Source: Pseudomonas sp. MWU15-20650
GTDB taxonomy: Bacteria > Pseudomonadota > Gammaproteobacteria > Pseudomonadales > Pseudomonadaceae
Length of the DNA: 62,046 bases
NCBI RefSeq assembly: GCF_023242475.1
Contig: NZ_JALJFG010000039.1
Coordinates: forward strand, 1 to 62,046
Direction of reading: 5' to 3'
Of this stretch, positions 17,275 to 24,956 are shown in pieces. The stretch's first letter is position 1. The number at the start of each line of letters is the position of its first letter. A program made the position numbers and the translations under genes. The notes beneath the pieces are model-generated. The model was given only the letters and a program-made list of their open reading frames with translations, ran no database searches and was not told the DNA's origin.

Positions 17275-17408
17275 GCTTTCCGGGGATACCCCGCAAAGCT
17301 TAAATCCACACACGTGTCGACACGATGACCTGGGTGCCGGAGGCCTTGATGCCGCTGGTTGGTCATTGGGATACGTGGAGGCCAAACCCGACTTATTAAG
17401 GAACTATC
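17275..17408 (+). ncRNA. rpsB leader, S2-binding (t44-like) RNA
   Basis: The leader of rpsB folds into a short hairpin (CGGGG/CCCCG around 17281-17293) and a larger element closed by ATGACC (17325-17330) with GGTCAT (17361-17366). In gammaproteobacteria the rpsB 5' UTR, known in Rfam as t44, binds ribosomal protein S2 to repress rpsB-tsf. Position between map and rpsB and the two-hairpin shape support the same here. Exact limits are approximate and S2 binding is inferred. Confidence 0.6.
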
Positions 17409-18146
17409 ATGTCCCAAGTCAACATGCGCGATATGCTGAAGGCCGGTGTGCACTTCGGTCACCAGACCCGTTACTGGAACCCGAAAATGGGTAAATACAT
17501 TTTCGGCGCGCGTAACAAGATCCACATTATCAACCTTGAAAAAACCCTGCCAATGTTCAACGAAGCTCTGACTTTCGTAGAGCGCCTGGCCCAGGGCAAA
17601 AACAAGATCCTGTTCGTCGGCACCAAGCGTTCCGCTGGCAAGATCGTTGCTGAAGAAGCAGCACGTTGCGGTTCGCCGTACGTCGATCACCGCTGGTTGG
17701 GCGGCATGCTGACCAACTTCAAAACCATCCGTGCTTCCATCAAGCGTCTGCGTGACCTTGAAGTGCAAGCCGAAGACGGTACTTTCGCCAAGCTGACCAA
17801 GAAAGAAGCGCTGATGCGCTCCCGTGACCTGGAAAAGCTCGATCGTTCCCTGGGTGGTATCAAGGACATGGGCGGTCTGCCTGACGCACTGTTCGTTATC
17901 GACGTTGATCACGAGCGCATCGCGATCACCGAAGCCAACAAGCTGGGCATCCCGGTTATCGGCGTAGTCGATACCAACAGCAGCCCGGAAGGCGTTGACT
18001 ACATCATCCCAGGCAACGATGACGCTATCCGCGCTATCCAGCTGTACATGGGTTCGATGGCTGACGCTGTAATCCGTGGTCGCAACCACGTTGCTGGTGG
18101 TACCGAGCAGTTCGTTGAAGAAGCTCCGGTAGCTGCCGCTGAGTAA
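17409..18146 (+). CDS. rpsB: 30S ribosomal protein S2
   Basis: The 245-residue S2 begins MSQVNMRDMLKAGVHFGHQT, the standard bacterial N terminus, and has the family segments RYWNPKM, LFVGTKR and HRWLGGMLTNFKT. A weak AAGGA sequence precedes the ATG. S2 is an essential small-subunit protein added late in assembly and a likely autoregulator through the leader just upstream. It is followed by a terminator and tsf. Confidence 0.99.
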   Translation: MSQVNMRDMLKAGVHFGHQTRYWNPKMGKYIFGARNKIHIINLEKTLPMFNEALTFVERLAQGKNKILFVGTKRSAGKIVAEEAARCGSPYVDHRWLGGMLTNFKTIRASIKRLRDLEVQAEDGTFAKLTKKEALMRSRDLEKLDRSLGGIKDMGGLPDALFVIDVDHERIAITEANKLGIPVIGVVDTNSSPEGVDYIIPGNDDAIRAIQLYMGSMADAVIRGRNHVAGGTEQFVEEAPVAAAE

Positions 18147-18174
18147 TTGACGCCCTGGCGTTGACTCAGTAAGC

Positions 18175-18199
18175 AAAAAGGGGGCTTGGCCCCCTTTTT
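18175..18199. terminator. Terminator/attenuator between rpsB and tsf
   Basis: A perfect stem AAAAAGGGGGC/GCCCCCTTTTT with loop TTG, flanked by A and T runs, works in either direction. It probably sets the rpsB:tsf ratio by partial termination, as in other bacteria where the two genes are cotranscribed. Confidence 0.85.
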
Positions 18200-18337
18200 G
18201 CCACCTCGAAAACCATTTGTCGGCAGCGCAGCTACATCATTTGTAACGTGCAGCGGCCTACAACGGATATTCGGGAAGAATTGATCGCCCGTTTGATCGG
18301 GTGGAATGGTTGAAAACCTATCCAAGAGGAATTTGAA

Positions 18338-19201
18338 ATGGCAGAGATTACTGCAGCGTTGGTTAAAGAACTGCGTGAGCGTACCGGCGAAGGCATGATG
18401 GATTGCAAAAAGGCCTTGACCAAGGCCGGCGGCGACATCGAAAAAGCCATTGATGACATGCGTGCTTCCGGCGCCATCAAGGCTGCCAAGAAAGCAGGCA
18501 ACGTCGCTGCTGAAGGTGCTATCGCTCTGGTTGAAGACGGCAAGGCTGCCGTTCTGCTGGAAGTGAACTCCCAGACCGACTTCCTGGCTCTGCAAGACGA
18601 CTTCAAAGCATTCGTTGCTGCCAGCGTCAAGAAAGCATTCGACGACAAGCTGACTACTGTTGAGCCGTTGATCGAAGCTCAAGAAGCTGATCGCCTGGTA
18701 CTGGTCGGCAAGGTTGGCGAAAACGTCAACATCCGTCGCCTGGCTCGCATCGAAGGTGATGTGGTTGGTGGTTACCTGCACGGTAACAAAATCGGCGTTG
18801 TGGTTGCCCTGAAAGGCGGCGACGTTGAGCTGGCAAAAGACATCGCTATGCACGTAGCGGCCAGCAACCCTGAATTCCTGCTGCCATCGGAAGTCTCCGC
18901 TGACGCAATCGAACGCGAAAAAGCCGTGTTCCTGAGCCTCAACGCTGACAAGATCGCCGGCAAGCCGGAAAACATCGTTGAAAACATGATCAAAGGCCGT
19001 ATCAGCAAGTTCCTGGCTGAAGCGAGCCTGGTTGAGCAGGCGTTCGTCAAGAACCCTGAAATCAAGGTTGGCGAACTGGCCAAGAAAGCCGGTGCTGAAA
19101 TCGTTTCCTTCACCTACTACAAAGTAGGCGACGGCATCGAGAAGCCGGTCGACAACTTCGCTGAAGAAGTTGCTGCCCAGCTGGCTGCCGCCAAGCAATA
19201 A
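18338..19201 (+). CDS. tsf: Translation elongation factor Ts
   Basis: EF-Ts exchanges GDP for GTP on EF-Tu. The 287-residue protein starts MAEITAALVKELRERTGEGM with the family's KELRERTGAGMMDCKKAL pattern (here GEGMMDCKKAL) and the TDFLAL segment of the core (around residues 79-84). AGAGGAA lies upstream of the ATG. It has its own 190-base upstream region after the rpsB terminator and is closed by another terminator. Confidence 0.99.
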   Translation: MAEITAALVKELRERTGEGMMDCKKALTKAGGDIEKAIDDMRASGAIKAAKKAGNVAAEGAIALVEDGKAAVLLEVNSQTDFLALQDDFKAFVAASVKKAFDDKLTTVEPLIEAQEADRLVLVGKVGENVNIRRLARIEGDVVGGYLHGNKIGVVVALKGGDVELAKDIAMHVAASNPEFLLPSEVSADAIEREKAVFLSLNADKIAGKPENIVENMIKGRISKFLAEASLVEQAFVKNPEIKVGELAKKAGAEIVSFTYYKVGDGIEKPVDNFAEEVAAQLAAAKQ

Positions 19202-19223
19202 GACAGTTTTCAACTGTCGCCGA

Positions 19224-19258
19224 AAGAGGCTGCCCGCTCACGCGCGCAGCCTCTTTTC
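19224..19258 (+). terminator. Intrinsic terminator after tsf
   Basis: AAGAGGCTGC (19224-19233) pairs with GCAGCCTCTT (19246-19255) across a 12-base loop and is followed by TTTC. It separates tsf from the pyrH-frr unit. Confidence 0.85.
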
Positions 19259-19412
19259 AAATGGGAAGGCCAATTTTATTTGGTTTCCTTTCGGAACTGG
19301 CTTACAAAGCCGTGTTCCGATGGCGCTGTGATAGCGTCCAGCTAGAGTGAACGCAAGCCGTAAACGGCTCGCCAAGAATTTTTTAAAAAATACGCCGCAG
19401 GAGAGATTCGCA

Positions 19413-20156
19413 ATGGCTCAGCAGGGCAGTGGTTATCAGGCTCGCTATAAACGCATTCTACTCAAGCTCAGCGGCGAGGCCCTGATGGGCTCGGAAGAGT
19501 TCGGGATCGATCCCAAGGTACTCGACCGCATGGCGCTCGAAGTTGGCCAACTGGTCGGCATCGGCGTACAAGTCGGCCTGGTGATTGGCGGCGGTAACCT
19601 GTTCCGTGGCGCGGCACTGAGTGCGGCGGGTATGGATCGGGTGACCGGCGACCACATGGGCATGCTGGCCACTGTGATGAACGCCCTGGCCATGCGCGAC
19701 GCCCTGGAGCGCGCCAATATCTCGGCCATCGTGATGTCGGCTATTTCCATGGTGGGCGTGACCGATCACTATGATCGCCGCAAAGCCATGCGCCACCTGA
19801 ACGCCAAGGAAGTCGTGATCTTTGCTGCCGGTACCGGCAACCCGTTCTTCACCACGGACTCGGCTGCCTGCCTGCGTGCCATCGAAATCGATGCCGACGT
19901 GGTGCTCAAGGCCACCAAGGTGGATGGTGTCTACACTGCTGACCCATTCAAAGACCCGCATGCCGAGAAGTTCGATCATCTGACCTACGATGAAGTGCTG
20001 GATCGCAAGCTGGGTGTAATGGACCTGACGGCTATCTGCCTGTGCCGCGACCACAAGATGCCATTGCGCGTATTTAACATGAACAAGTCCGGCGCCCTGC
20101 TGAATATCGTACACGGCGGCGCGGAAGGGACTCTGATCGAGGAAGGCCAACAATGA
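19413..20156 (+). CDS. pyrH: UMP kinase
   Basis: PyrH phosphorylates UMP to UDP; the bacterial enzyme is a hexameric amino-acid-kinase-fold protein, allosterically controlled by GTP and UTP. The 247-residue product has RILLKLSGEAL at the N terminus, the IGGGNLFRG nucleotide loop and the TGNPFFTTDSAA motif. The ATG at 19413 has AGGAGA at good spacing; upstream in-frame sequence is not family-like. Its stop overlaps the frr start by four bases (ATGA). Confidence 0.97.
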   Translation: MAQQGSGYQARYKRILLKLSGEALMGSEEFGIDPKVLDRMALEVGQLVGIGVQVGLVIGGGNLFRGAALSAAGMDRVTGDHMGMLATVMNALAMRDALERANISAIVMSAISMVGVTDHYDRRKAMRHLNAKEVVIFAAGTGNPFFTTDSAACLRAIEIDADVVLKATKVDGVYTADPFKDPHAEKFDHLTYDEVLDRKLGVMDLTAICLCRDHKMPLRVFNMNKSGALLNIVHGGAEGTLIEEGQQ

Positions 20157-20710
20157 TCAATGAAATCAAGAAAGACGCCCAGGCGCGTATGCAGAAGTCC
20201 CTGGAATCCCTGAGCCATGCGTTTGGCCAGATTCGTACCGGCAAGGCGCACCCGAGCATCCTGGGCAGCGTGATGGTGCCTTACTATGGCGCTGACACCC
20301 CGCTGAGCGGCGTGGCCAACGTTACCGTGAAGGACTCGCGTACCCTGCAAGTCGTGGCGTTCGAGCGCAATATGCTCGCCGCGGTCGACAAGGCGATCCA
20401 GAGTGCCGGCCTGAACCTCAACCCGACCAACCTTGGCGAGTTGTTGCTGATCTCCATGCCTGCCCTGACCGAAGAAACCCGCAAGGGCTTCACCAAGCAG
20501 GCGCGCAGCGCGGCTGAAGACGCACGCGTTGCCGTGCGTAACATTCGTCGTGATGCGTTGGGCGACCTGAAGAAACTGGTCAAGGACAAGGAAATCAGCG
20601 AAGACGAAGAGCGTCGTGCCGTCGCTGATATCGATAAGTTGACCAAAGATGCCGAGGCCCAGATTACCAAGGCTACGGAAGATAAAGAAAAGGACCTGAT
20701 GGCCGTATAA
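20153..20710 (+). CDS. frr: Ribosome recycling factor
   Basis: Frr, with EF-G, splits post-termination ribosomes. The 185-residue protein has the normal length, begins MINEIKKDAQARMQKSLESL, and has the RTGKAHPS motif and the helical C-terminal half ending in KATEDKEKDLMAV. It overlaps pyrH by four bases and is followed 17 bases later by uppS. Confidence 0.99.
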   Translation: MINEIKKDAQARMQKSLESLSHAFGQIRTGKAHPSILGSVMVPYYGADTPLSGVANVTVKDSRTLQVVAFERNMLAAVDKAIQSAGLNLNPTNLGELLLISMPALTEETRKGFTKQARSAAEDARVAVRNIRRDALGDLKKLVKDKEISEDEERRAVADIDKLTKDAEAQITKATEDKEKDLMAV

Positions 20711-20727
20711 GGGGTCAGGACGCCTTT

Positions 20728-21483
20728 ATGGAAAAGACCAAGCAGACTGTGCCCTCCGTGGTGCCGCGCCATGTCGCGATCATCATGGATGGGAATAATC
20801 GCTGGGCGAAAAAACGCTTTATGCCGGGTGTCGCCGGGCATAAAGCGGGTGTTGACGCAGTCAGGGCAGTGATTGAAGTGTGTGCCGAGGCCAAGGTCGA
20901 AGTGTTGACCTTGTTCGCCTTCTCCAGTGAGAACTGGCAGCGGCCCGCCGATGAAGTCAGCGCATTGATGGACTTGTTCTTCAAGGCGTTGCGTCGTGAG
21001 GCCAAGCGCCTCAATGAAAACAACATCAGTCTGCGCATCATTGGTGATCGCTCGCGGTTCCATCCGGAACTGCAGGCAGCCATGCGCGAAGCCGAGGCAA
21101 TGACTGCGGGTGCCAACCGTTTTGTGCTGCAGATTGCAGCCAACTACGGTGGCCAGTGGGATATTGCCCAGGCTGCGCAGCGGCTGGCCCGCGAAGTGCA
21201 GGCCGGTCATCTGCGGCCGGATGACATCACGCCCGAACTGTTACAAACCTGCCTGGTGACCGGTGACCTGCCGTTGCCGGACTTGTGCATTCGTACCGGT
21301 GGCGAACATCGCATCAGCAACTTCCTGCTGTGGCAGTTGGCCTATACCGAGCTGTACTTCTCCGACCTGTTCTGGCCGGACTTCAAACACGATGCCATGC
21401 GTAACGCGCTGGCCGATTTCGCTTCCCGTCAGCGTCGCTTTGGTAAAACGAGCGAGCAGATCGAAGCTGGAGCCCGGGTTTAA
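20728..21483 (+). CDS. uppS: Undecaprenyl diphosphate synthase (cis-prenyltransferase)
   Basis: UppS extends farnesyl diphosphate with isopentenyl units to the C55 lipid carrier used for peptidoglycan and O-antigen. The 251-residue protein shows the signature IIMDGNNRWAKKR (catalytic D21), the FAFSSENW motif and the C-terminal RTGGEHRISNFLLWQ...ELYF block. Its stop is directly followed by the cdsA start, and dxr, an early isoprenoid gene, is two genes away. Confidence 0.97.
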   Translation: MEKTKQTVPSVVPRHVAIIMDGNNRWAKKRFMPGVAGHKAGVDAVRAVIEVCAEAKVEVLTLFAFSSENWQRPADEVSALMDLFFKALRREAKRLNENNISLRIIGDRSRFHPELQAAMREAEAMTAGANRFVLQIAANYGGQWDIAQAAQRLAREVQAGHLRPDDITPELLQTCLVTGDLPLPDLCIRTGGEHRISNFLLWQLAYTELYFSDLFWPDFKHDAMRNALADFASRQRRFGKTSEQIEAGARV

Positions 21484-22290
21484 ATGCTTAAACAACGAAT
21501 CATCACGGCACTGATCCTGCTGCCGATTGCCTTGTGCGGGTTTTTCCTGCTCGACGGTTCTGGCTTTGCGCTGTTTATCGGCCTGGTCGTGACCCTTGGG
21601 GCGTGGGAGTGGGCGCGCCTGGCGGGGTTCAGCGGCCAGTTGCCGCGTGTGGTCTACGCCGCCGTGGTCGCGCTGTTGTTGTTCCTGATGTACATCCTGC
21701 CGGACATCGCGCCCTGGGTCTTGGGTGCAGCGGTGCTGTGGTGGGCCTTGGCGACGTTCCTGGTGCTGACCTATCCACGCACCAGTGGCCAGTGGTCCAG
21801 CGTTGCCTGCAAGTTGGTCATTGGCTTGTTGATCCTGCTGCCGGCCTGGCAAGGGCTGGTGGAAATCAAACGTTTCCCGATCGGGAATGAATTGATCCTG
21901 GCCGTGATGGTACTGGTTTGGGGGGCGGATATCGGCGCCTACTTCTCCGGCCGAGCCTTTGGCAAGCGCAAGCTGGCGCCGGCAGTCAGCCCAGGTAAAA
22001 GCTGGGAAGGCGTCTACGGTGGCCTGGCATTGACCCTGGTGATCACGCTCGTGGTCGGTGTGATGCGCGACTGGTCGATAAAGGAGATCTTCCTGGCCTT
22101 GTTGGGCACCGCCATCGTTGTGTTTATCTCGGTCGTGGGTGACCTCACCGAAAGCATGTTCAAGCGCCAGGCCGGGATCAAGGACAGCAGTAACCTGCTG
22201 CCGGGTCATGGCGGCGTGCTGGATCGTATCGACAGCCTCACGGCTGCCCTTCCGATCTTTGCCGTGCTGTTGTGGATGACGGCTTCGTGA
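21484..22290 (+). CDS. cdsA: Phosphatidate cytidylyltransferase
   Basis: CdsA makes CDP-diacylglycerol from phosphatidic acid and CTP in the inner membrane. The 268-residue protein has seven to eight hydrophobic segments and the C-terminal family signature from GDLTESMFKRQAGIKDS to LPGHGGVLDRIDSL. It begins immediately after the uppS stop, and its own stop overlaps the dxr GTG start by four bases. Confidence 0.96.
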   Translation: MLKQRIITALILLPIALCGFFLLDGSGFALFIGLVVTLGAWEWARLAGFSGQLPRVVYAAVVALLLFLMYILPDIAPWVLGAAVLWWALATFLVLTYPRTSGQWSSVACKLVIGLLILLPAWQGLVEIKRFPIGNELILAVMVLVWGADIGAYFSGRAFGKRKLAPAVSPGKSWEGVYGGLALTLVITLVVGVMRDWSIKEIFLALLGTAIVVFISVVGDLTESMFKRQAGIKDSSNLLPGHGGVLDRIDSLTAALPIFAVLLWMTAS

Positions 22291-23477
22291 GCCGCCTGCA
22301 GCAGGTAACCGTGCTGGGTTCAACTGGCTCGGTCGGGCTGAGTACCCTGGATGTGATCGCCCGTCACCCTGATCGCTATCAGGTGTTCGCGCTGACCGGC
22401 TTCACGCGTTTGCGTGAACTGCTGGCCTTGTGTGTGCGCCATTCGCCGCGCTTTGCTGTCGTGCCTGAGACCGCCGACGCGCGTGGCTTGCAGGATGATC
22501 TGCGGGCTGCCGGGCTTGCCACTCGGGTGTTGGTGGGGGAGGCGGGCTTATGCCAGGTCTCGGCTGACGAGCAAGTGGATACCGTTGTGGCGGCGATCGT
22601 TGGCGCGGCGGGATTGCGTCCGACCCTGGCAGCTGTCGACGCCGGCAAAAAGATTCTGCTGGCCAATAAAGAAGCCCTGGTCATGTCCGGCGCGCTGTTT
22701 ATGCAAGCGGTGCGTAAGAGTGGGGCGGTGCTGCTGCCGCTCGATAGTGAGCACAATGCAATCTTTCAGTGCATGCCGGGTGACTTCGCTCGCGGGTTGA
22801 GTCAGGTCGGTGTTCGCCGGATTCTGCTGACGGCATCCGGCGGCCCCTTCCGACAGACGCCCTTGGCCGAGTTGGAGCATGTGTCTCCCGATCAGGCGTG
22901 CGCCCATCCTAACTGGTCCATGGGGCGCAAAATCTCCGTGGACTCGGCGAGCATGATGAACAAGGGCCTGGAGCTGATCGAGGCGTGCTGGTTGTTCGAT
23001 GCGCGGCCTGATCAGGTCGAGGTGGTGATTCACCCGCAAAGTGTGATTCATTCCCTGGTCGATTATGTGGACGGTTCGGTACTGGCGCAGTTGGGCAACC
23101 CGGATATGCGTACGCCGATCGCCAACGCCCTGGCTTGGCCGGAGCGGATTGATTCCGGCGTGGCACCGTTGGACCTGTTCGCAATTGCTCGCCTGGACTT
23201 CCAGGCACCGGACGAACAGCGTTTTCCGTGCCTGCGCCTGGCGCGGCAGGCCGCTGAAGTGGGTAACAGTGCGCCCGCGATGCTGAATGCGGCCAACGAA
23301 GTGGCTGTGGCCGCGTTTCTCGAACGGCGCATCCGCTTTCCGCAGATCGCGAGTATTATCGAGGACGTCCTGAATCTTGAGCCGGTGGTGGCTGTGAATG
23401 ACCTCGGGGCAGTGTTCGAGGCCGATACAAAGGCCCGAGTTCTAGCCGAGCAGTGGTTGAACCGCAACGCGCGTTAG
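22287..23477 (+). CDS. dxr: 1-deoxy-D-xylulose 5-phosphate reductoisomerase, GTG start
   Basis: Dxr (IspC) converts DXP to MEP with NADPH, the first committed step of the MEP isoprenoid pathway. ispD and ispF in this window act later. The NADPH motif GSTGSVGLSTLDV is at the N terminus, SEHNAIFQC holds the metal site, and SASMMNKGLE the substrate loop. The GTG at 22287, overlapping the cdsA stop (GTGA), gives a 396-residue protein starting (V)SRLQQ, as in relatives; a start 15 bases upstream is less likely. Confidence 0.95.
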   Translation: MSRLQQVTVLGSTGSVGLSTLDVIARHPDRYQVFALTGFTRLRELLALCVRHSPRFAVVPETADARGLQDDLRAAGLATRVLVGEAGLCQVSADEQVDTVVAAIVGAAGLRPTLAAVDAGKKILLANKEALVMSGALFMQAVRKSGAVLLPLDSEHNAIFQCMPGDFARGLSQVGVRRILLTASGGPFRQTPLAELEHVSPDQACAHPNWSMGRKISVDSASMMNKGLELIEACWLFDARPDQVEVVIHPQSVIHSLVDYVDGSVLAQLGNPDMRTPIANALAWPERIDSGVAPLDLFAIARLDFQAPDEQRFPCLRLARQAAEVGNSAPAMLNAANEVAVAAFLERRIRFPQIASIIEDVLNLEPVVAVNDLGAVFEADTKARVLAEQWLNRNAR

Positions 23478-23529
23478 CCTGTAGGCGGGTATGAGCCTTC
23501 AGGCACTGAATTAAATGCGGAGAGATTAG

Positions 23530-24882
23530 ATGAGTGCGCTCTACATGATTGTCGGCACCCTGGTTGCTCTGGGTGTGTTGGTTACCTTCCACGAATTCGG
23601 CCACTTTTGGGTGGCGCGTCGTTGCGGCGTCAAGGTATTGCGTTTTTCCGTCGGCTTCGGCATGCCGTTGCTGCGCTGGCATGATCGTCGGGGCACCGAG
23701 TTCGTGATTGCAGCCATTCCGTTGGGTGGCTACGTCAAGATGCTCGACGAGCGAGAAGGCGAGGTGCCAGCAGATCAGCTGGACCAATCCTTCAATCGCA
23801 AGACCGTTCGTCAGCGTATTGCCATTGTCGCAGCTGGCCCCATCGCCAATTTCCTGTTGGCGATGGTGTTCTTCTGGGTCCTGGCCATGATGGGCAGCCA
23901 GCAGGTGCGTCCGGTGATTGGCGCGGTTGAAGCGGACAGCATGGCGGCGAAGGCAGGATTGGTCGCTGGGCAGGAAATTGTTTCCATTGATGACGAGCCG
24001 ACCACGGGTTGGGGGGCGGTCAATCTGCAGTTGGTGCGCCGCATGGGTGAAAGCGGCACTATCCGTGTCGTGGTGCGTGAGCAGGACTCCAGTGCCGAGA
24101 CTGCGCGTGAGTTGGCCCTGGATCACTGGCTCAAGGGCGCGGATGAGCCTGATCCGATCAAGTCTTTGGGCATACGCCCCTGGCGTCCGGCGTTGCCGCC
24201 GGTACTTGCCGAGCTTGATTCGAAAGGTCCCGCCCAGGCTGCTGGTCTGAAAACGGGTGATCGATTGTTGGCCCTTGATGGCCAGGCGCTGAATGACTGG
24301 CAGCAAGTGGTCGATCTGGTGCGTGTACGCCCTGATACCAAGATTGTGCTGAAAGTTGAGCGTGATGGTGCTCAAATCGACGTCCCTGTGACCTTGTCGA
24401 CGCGTGGGGAGGCCAAGGCTGCCGGGGGGTATCTGGGGGCCGGGGTCAAAGGTGTTGAGTGGCCACCATCGATGGTGCGAGAGGTCAGTTTCGGGCCATT
24501 GGCGGCCATTGGCGAAGGCGCGAAACGCACCTGGACCATGAGCGTGCTGACCCTCGAATCCCTCAAGAAGATGTTGTTCGGCGAGCTCTCGGTAAAAAAC
24601 TTGAGTGGGCCGATAACCATTGCTAAAGTGGCGGGCGCTTCTGCCCAGTCGGGTGTCGCGGATTTCCTGAATTTCCTGGCTTATCTGAGTATTAGCCTTG
24701 GGGTTCTGAATTTGCTGCCCATCCCGGTATTGGATGGGGGGCATCTGTTGTTTTATCTGGTCGAGTGGGTGCGTGGTCGCCCCTTGTCGGATCGGGTGCA
24801 GGGTTGGGGGATACAGATCGGTATCAGTTTGGTGGTCGGGGTGATGTTGTTAGCTCTGGTCAACGATCTGGGACGACTGTAA
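23530..24882 (+). CDS. rseP: Site-2 intramembrane zinc protease RseP
   Basis: RseP (MucP in Pseudomonas) cleaves the anti-sigma factor MucA/RseA within the membrane after the DegS-type cut, releasing AlgU/RpoE. The 450-residue protein has the zinc motif HEFGH (H21, E22, H25) in the first helix, two tandem periplasmic PDZ domains (about 115-310), and the second metal motif LPIPVLDGGH in a C-terminal helix. GGAGAG precedes the ATG. Its position before bamA links envelope stress signalling to outer-membrane assembly. Confidence 0.96.
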   Translation: MSALYMIVGTLVALGVLVTFHEFGHFWVARRCGVKVLRFSVGFGMPLLRWHDRRGTEFVIAAIPLGGYVKMLDEREGEVPADQLDQSFNRKTVRQRIAIVAAGPIANFLLAMVFFWVLAMMGSQQVRPVIGAVEADSMAAKAGLVAGQEIVSIDDEPTTGWGAVNLQLVRRMGESGTIRVVVREQDSSAETARELALDHWLKGADEPDPIKSLGIRPWRPALPPVLAELDSKGPAQAAGLKTGDRLLALDGQALNDWQQVVDLVRVRPDTKIVLKVERDGAQIDVPVTLSTRGEAKAAGGYLGAGVKGVEWPPSMVREVSFGPLAAIGEGAKRTWTMSVLTLESLKKMLFGELSVKNLSGPITIAKVAGASAQSGVADFLNFLAYLSISLGVLNLLPIPVLDGGHLLFYLVEWVRGRPLSDRVQGWGIQIGISLVVGVMLLALVNDLGRL

Positions 24883-24902
24883 CGCTTCGCTGAATTGCGA
24901 AT

Positions 24903-24931
24903 CTGCCGCATTTTGCGGCAGTTTGTTTATT
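24903..24931 (+). terminator. Terminator-like hairpin between rseP and bamA
   Basis: CTGCCGC (24903-24909) pairs with GCGGCAG (24915-24921) across ATTTT, followed by TTTGTTTATT. It may reduce readthrough from rseP into bamA, implying a separate bamA promoter or deliberate attenuation. Confidence 0.65.
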
Positions 24932-24956
24932 GCCAGTTGGAATAAGAAAGGACTTC

